Assembly: GCF_004521915.1 (NCBI RefSeq)
Contig: NZ_SDKD01000001.1
Coordinates: 124,001 to 188,000, forward strand
From: Brevibacillus migulae
Lineage (GTDB): Bacteria > Bacillota > Bacilli > Brevibacillales > Brevibacillaceae
Direction of reading: 5' to 3'
Length of the DNA stretch: 64,000 bases
Shown: in pieces, positions 63,473 to 64,000 of the stretch
How the letters are laid out: every line of letters begins with the position of its first letter
Numbering within the stretch: the first letter of the stretch is position 1
Notes under the pieces: generated by a model
Told to the model about the DNA's origin: nothing
Database searches by the model: none
What the model saw: only the letters and a program-made list of their open reading frames with translations
Translations under genes and position numbers: made by a program

Positions 63473-64000
63473 AGGGTTCGCTCCTTTTCGAATGCTTGTG
63501 TAGTGGTAAAGGGCAAGAGGGCGGTGACACGAGTGCCGGCTCCCTCGATACGTTCAATGGAGCATTGGCCGCCGAGTTCGGCAGCTCTCTCCCGGATGGA
63601 CACCAGGCCGATCCCGCCTTTTTTGGAAGGGGTCGGGACGGGCATGATTCCTTTGCCGTTGTCGGTAACCGTGATGCAAAGCAGGTCGGAAGAGGCCAGT
63701 TCCAGATTGACCAGACAATAGGAGGCTTTTGCATGCCTGACCACATTGACGAGCGATTCCGTAATAATCCGAAAAGCGGCTACCTCGACTGCTGCCGGCA
63801 AGGGTGGCAGCCGCTCAGGCGCTACCAGCTCGATGCGCAGCAGCTGGATGTCGTCCGCATGAGAAGCCGGGATGATCGCTTGTGTAAGCTCGCGGATGCG
63901 TTCCCGGACCGCACCGATCAGCCCCAGCTCATCCAGGGTAGGCGGCCGCAGATCATGGACGAGGGTGCGAATTTCATCGACCGTCGAGCGGATCACCTTG
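63469..64000 (-). CDS. Sensor histidine kinase, C-terminal part (cut by window end)
   Basis: The last 176 residues of a HisKA_3/DesK-type kinase run out of the window. LVHDLRPPTLDELGLIGAV follows the dimerisation helix. The ATPase domain shows FRIITESLVNVVRHAKA (N box), VTDNGKGIMP (G1) and GGIGLVSIRERAAELGG (G2). The phosphoacceptor histidine and sensor are outside. It pairs with the response regulator downstream. Confidence 0.88.
   Translation of the reverse strand, partial: KVIRSTVDEIRTLVHDLRPPTLDELGLIGAVRERIRELTQAIIPASHADDIQLLRIELVAPERLPPLPAAVEVAAFRIITESLVNVVRHAKASYCLVNLELASSDLLCITVTDNGKGIMPVPTPSKKGGIGLVSIRERAAELGGQCSIERIEGAGTRVTALLPFTTTQAFEKERTL

Overview
The window looks like chromosomal DNA of a spore-forming Bacillota of the Brevibacillus/Paenibacillus type. 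The evidence is moderate GC, strong AAGGAGG-type ribosome binding sites with frequent GTG and TTG starts, CcpA-type cre boxes, AraR-type operators, an M6 immune-inhibitor-A protease, YngK and PpaX homologues, and an adaA-adaB pair. The genus is an inference; nothing in the window proves it. No rRNA, tRNA, CRISPR array, prophage or intact insertion sequence was seen.

Layout. 1-5.4 kb: tail of an unknown gene, a TetR regulator with an MFS exporter, and a small regulon (flavin-binding PPOX protein, GntR regulator, DsrE-like protein, HPP membrane protein) tied together by three copies of one operator-like 16-mer. 5.5-7.1 kb: an aminotransferase, then a tiny transcription unit between two terminators. 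7.2-18.5 kb: a pentose locus. araD lies behind two phased AraR boxes. Next comes a minus-strand operon of sensor kinase, YesN-type response regulator and sugar-binding lipoprotein. A divergent YtfQRT/YjfF-type furanose/pentose ABC transporter follows, with two paralogous binding proteins.

18.5-25.4 kb: two small membrane proteins, a WG-repeat/DUF3298 protein, an orphan peptide-binding protein, adaA-adaB and an AraC/GyrI regulator. 25.5-32.2 kb: a minus-strand operon for a VanX/DdpX D-Ala-D-Ala dipeptidase, a complete dipeptide ABC transporter and a cupin XRE regulator. 32.3-40.9 kb: FAD oxidoreductase, alpha/beta hydrolase, YngK-like glycosidase, PpaX phosphatase, chemoreceptor and ChrA.

41-56.7 kb: a carbohydrate island. 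It has a GH1 enzyme with 6-phospho-glycosidase residues, an AraC regulator, a fucose/arabinose-isomerase-like protein, and a full L-rhamnose pathway (rhaEW, rhaI, rhaB, DeoR regulator, four-gene ABC importer, rhaM). A roughly 230-bp imperfect inverted repeat separates rhaM from the importer. 56.7-64 kb: a small membrane protein, an EamA transporter, inhA, a GEMM-I c-di-GMP riboswitch with terminator ahead of a GGDEF-EAL protein, and a NarL-type two-component system cut by the window end.

How it works together: the locus is dominated by plant-cell-wall sugar uptake (arabinose or galactofuranose, rhamnose). Each module appears to have its own local sensor plus cre boxes for carbon catabolite control. 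Cell-wall dipeptide salvage, a secreted protease and c-di-GMP signalling sit between these modules.
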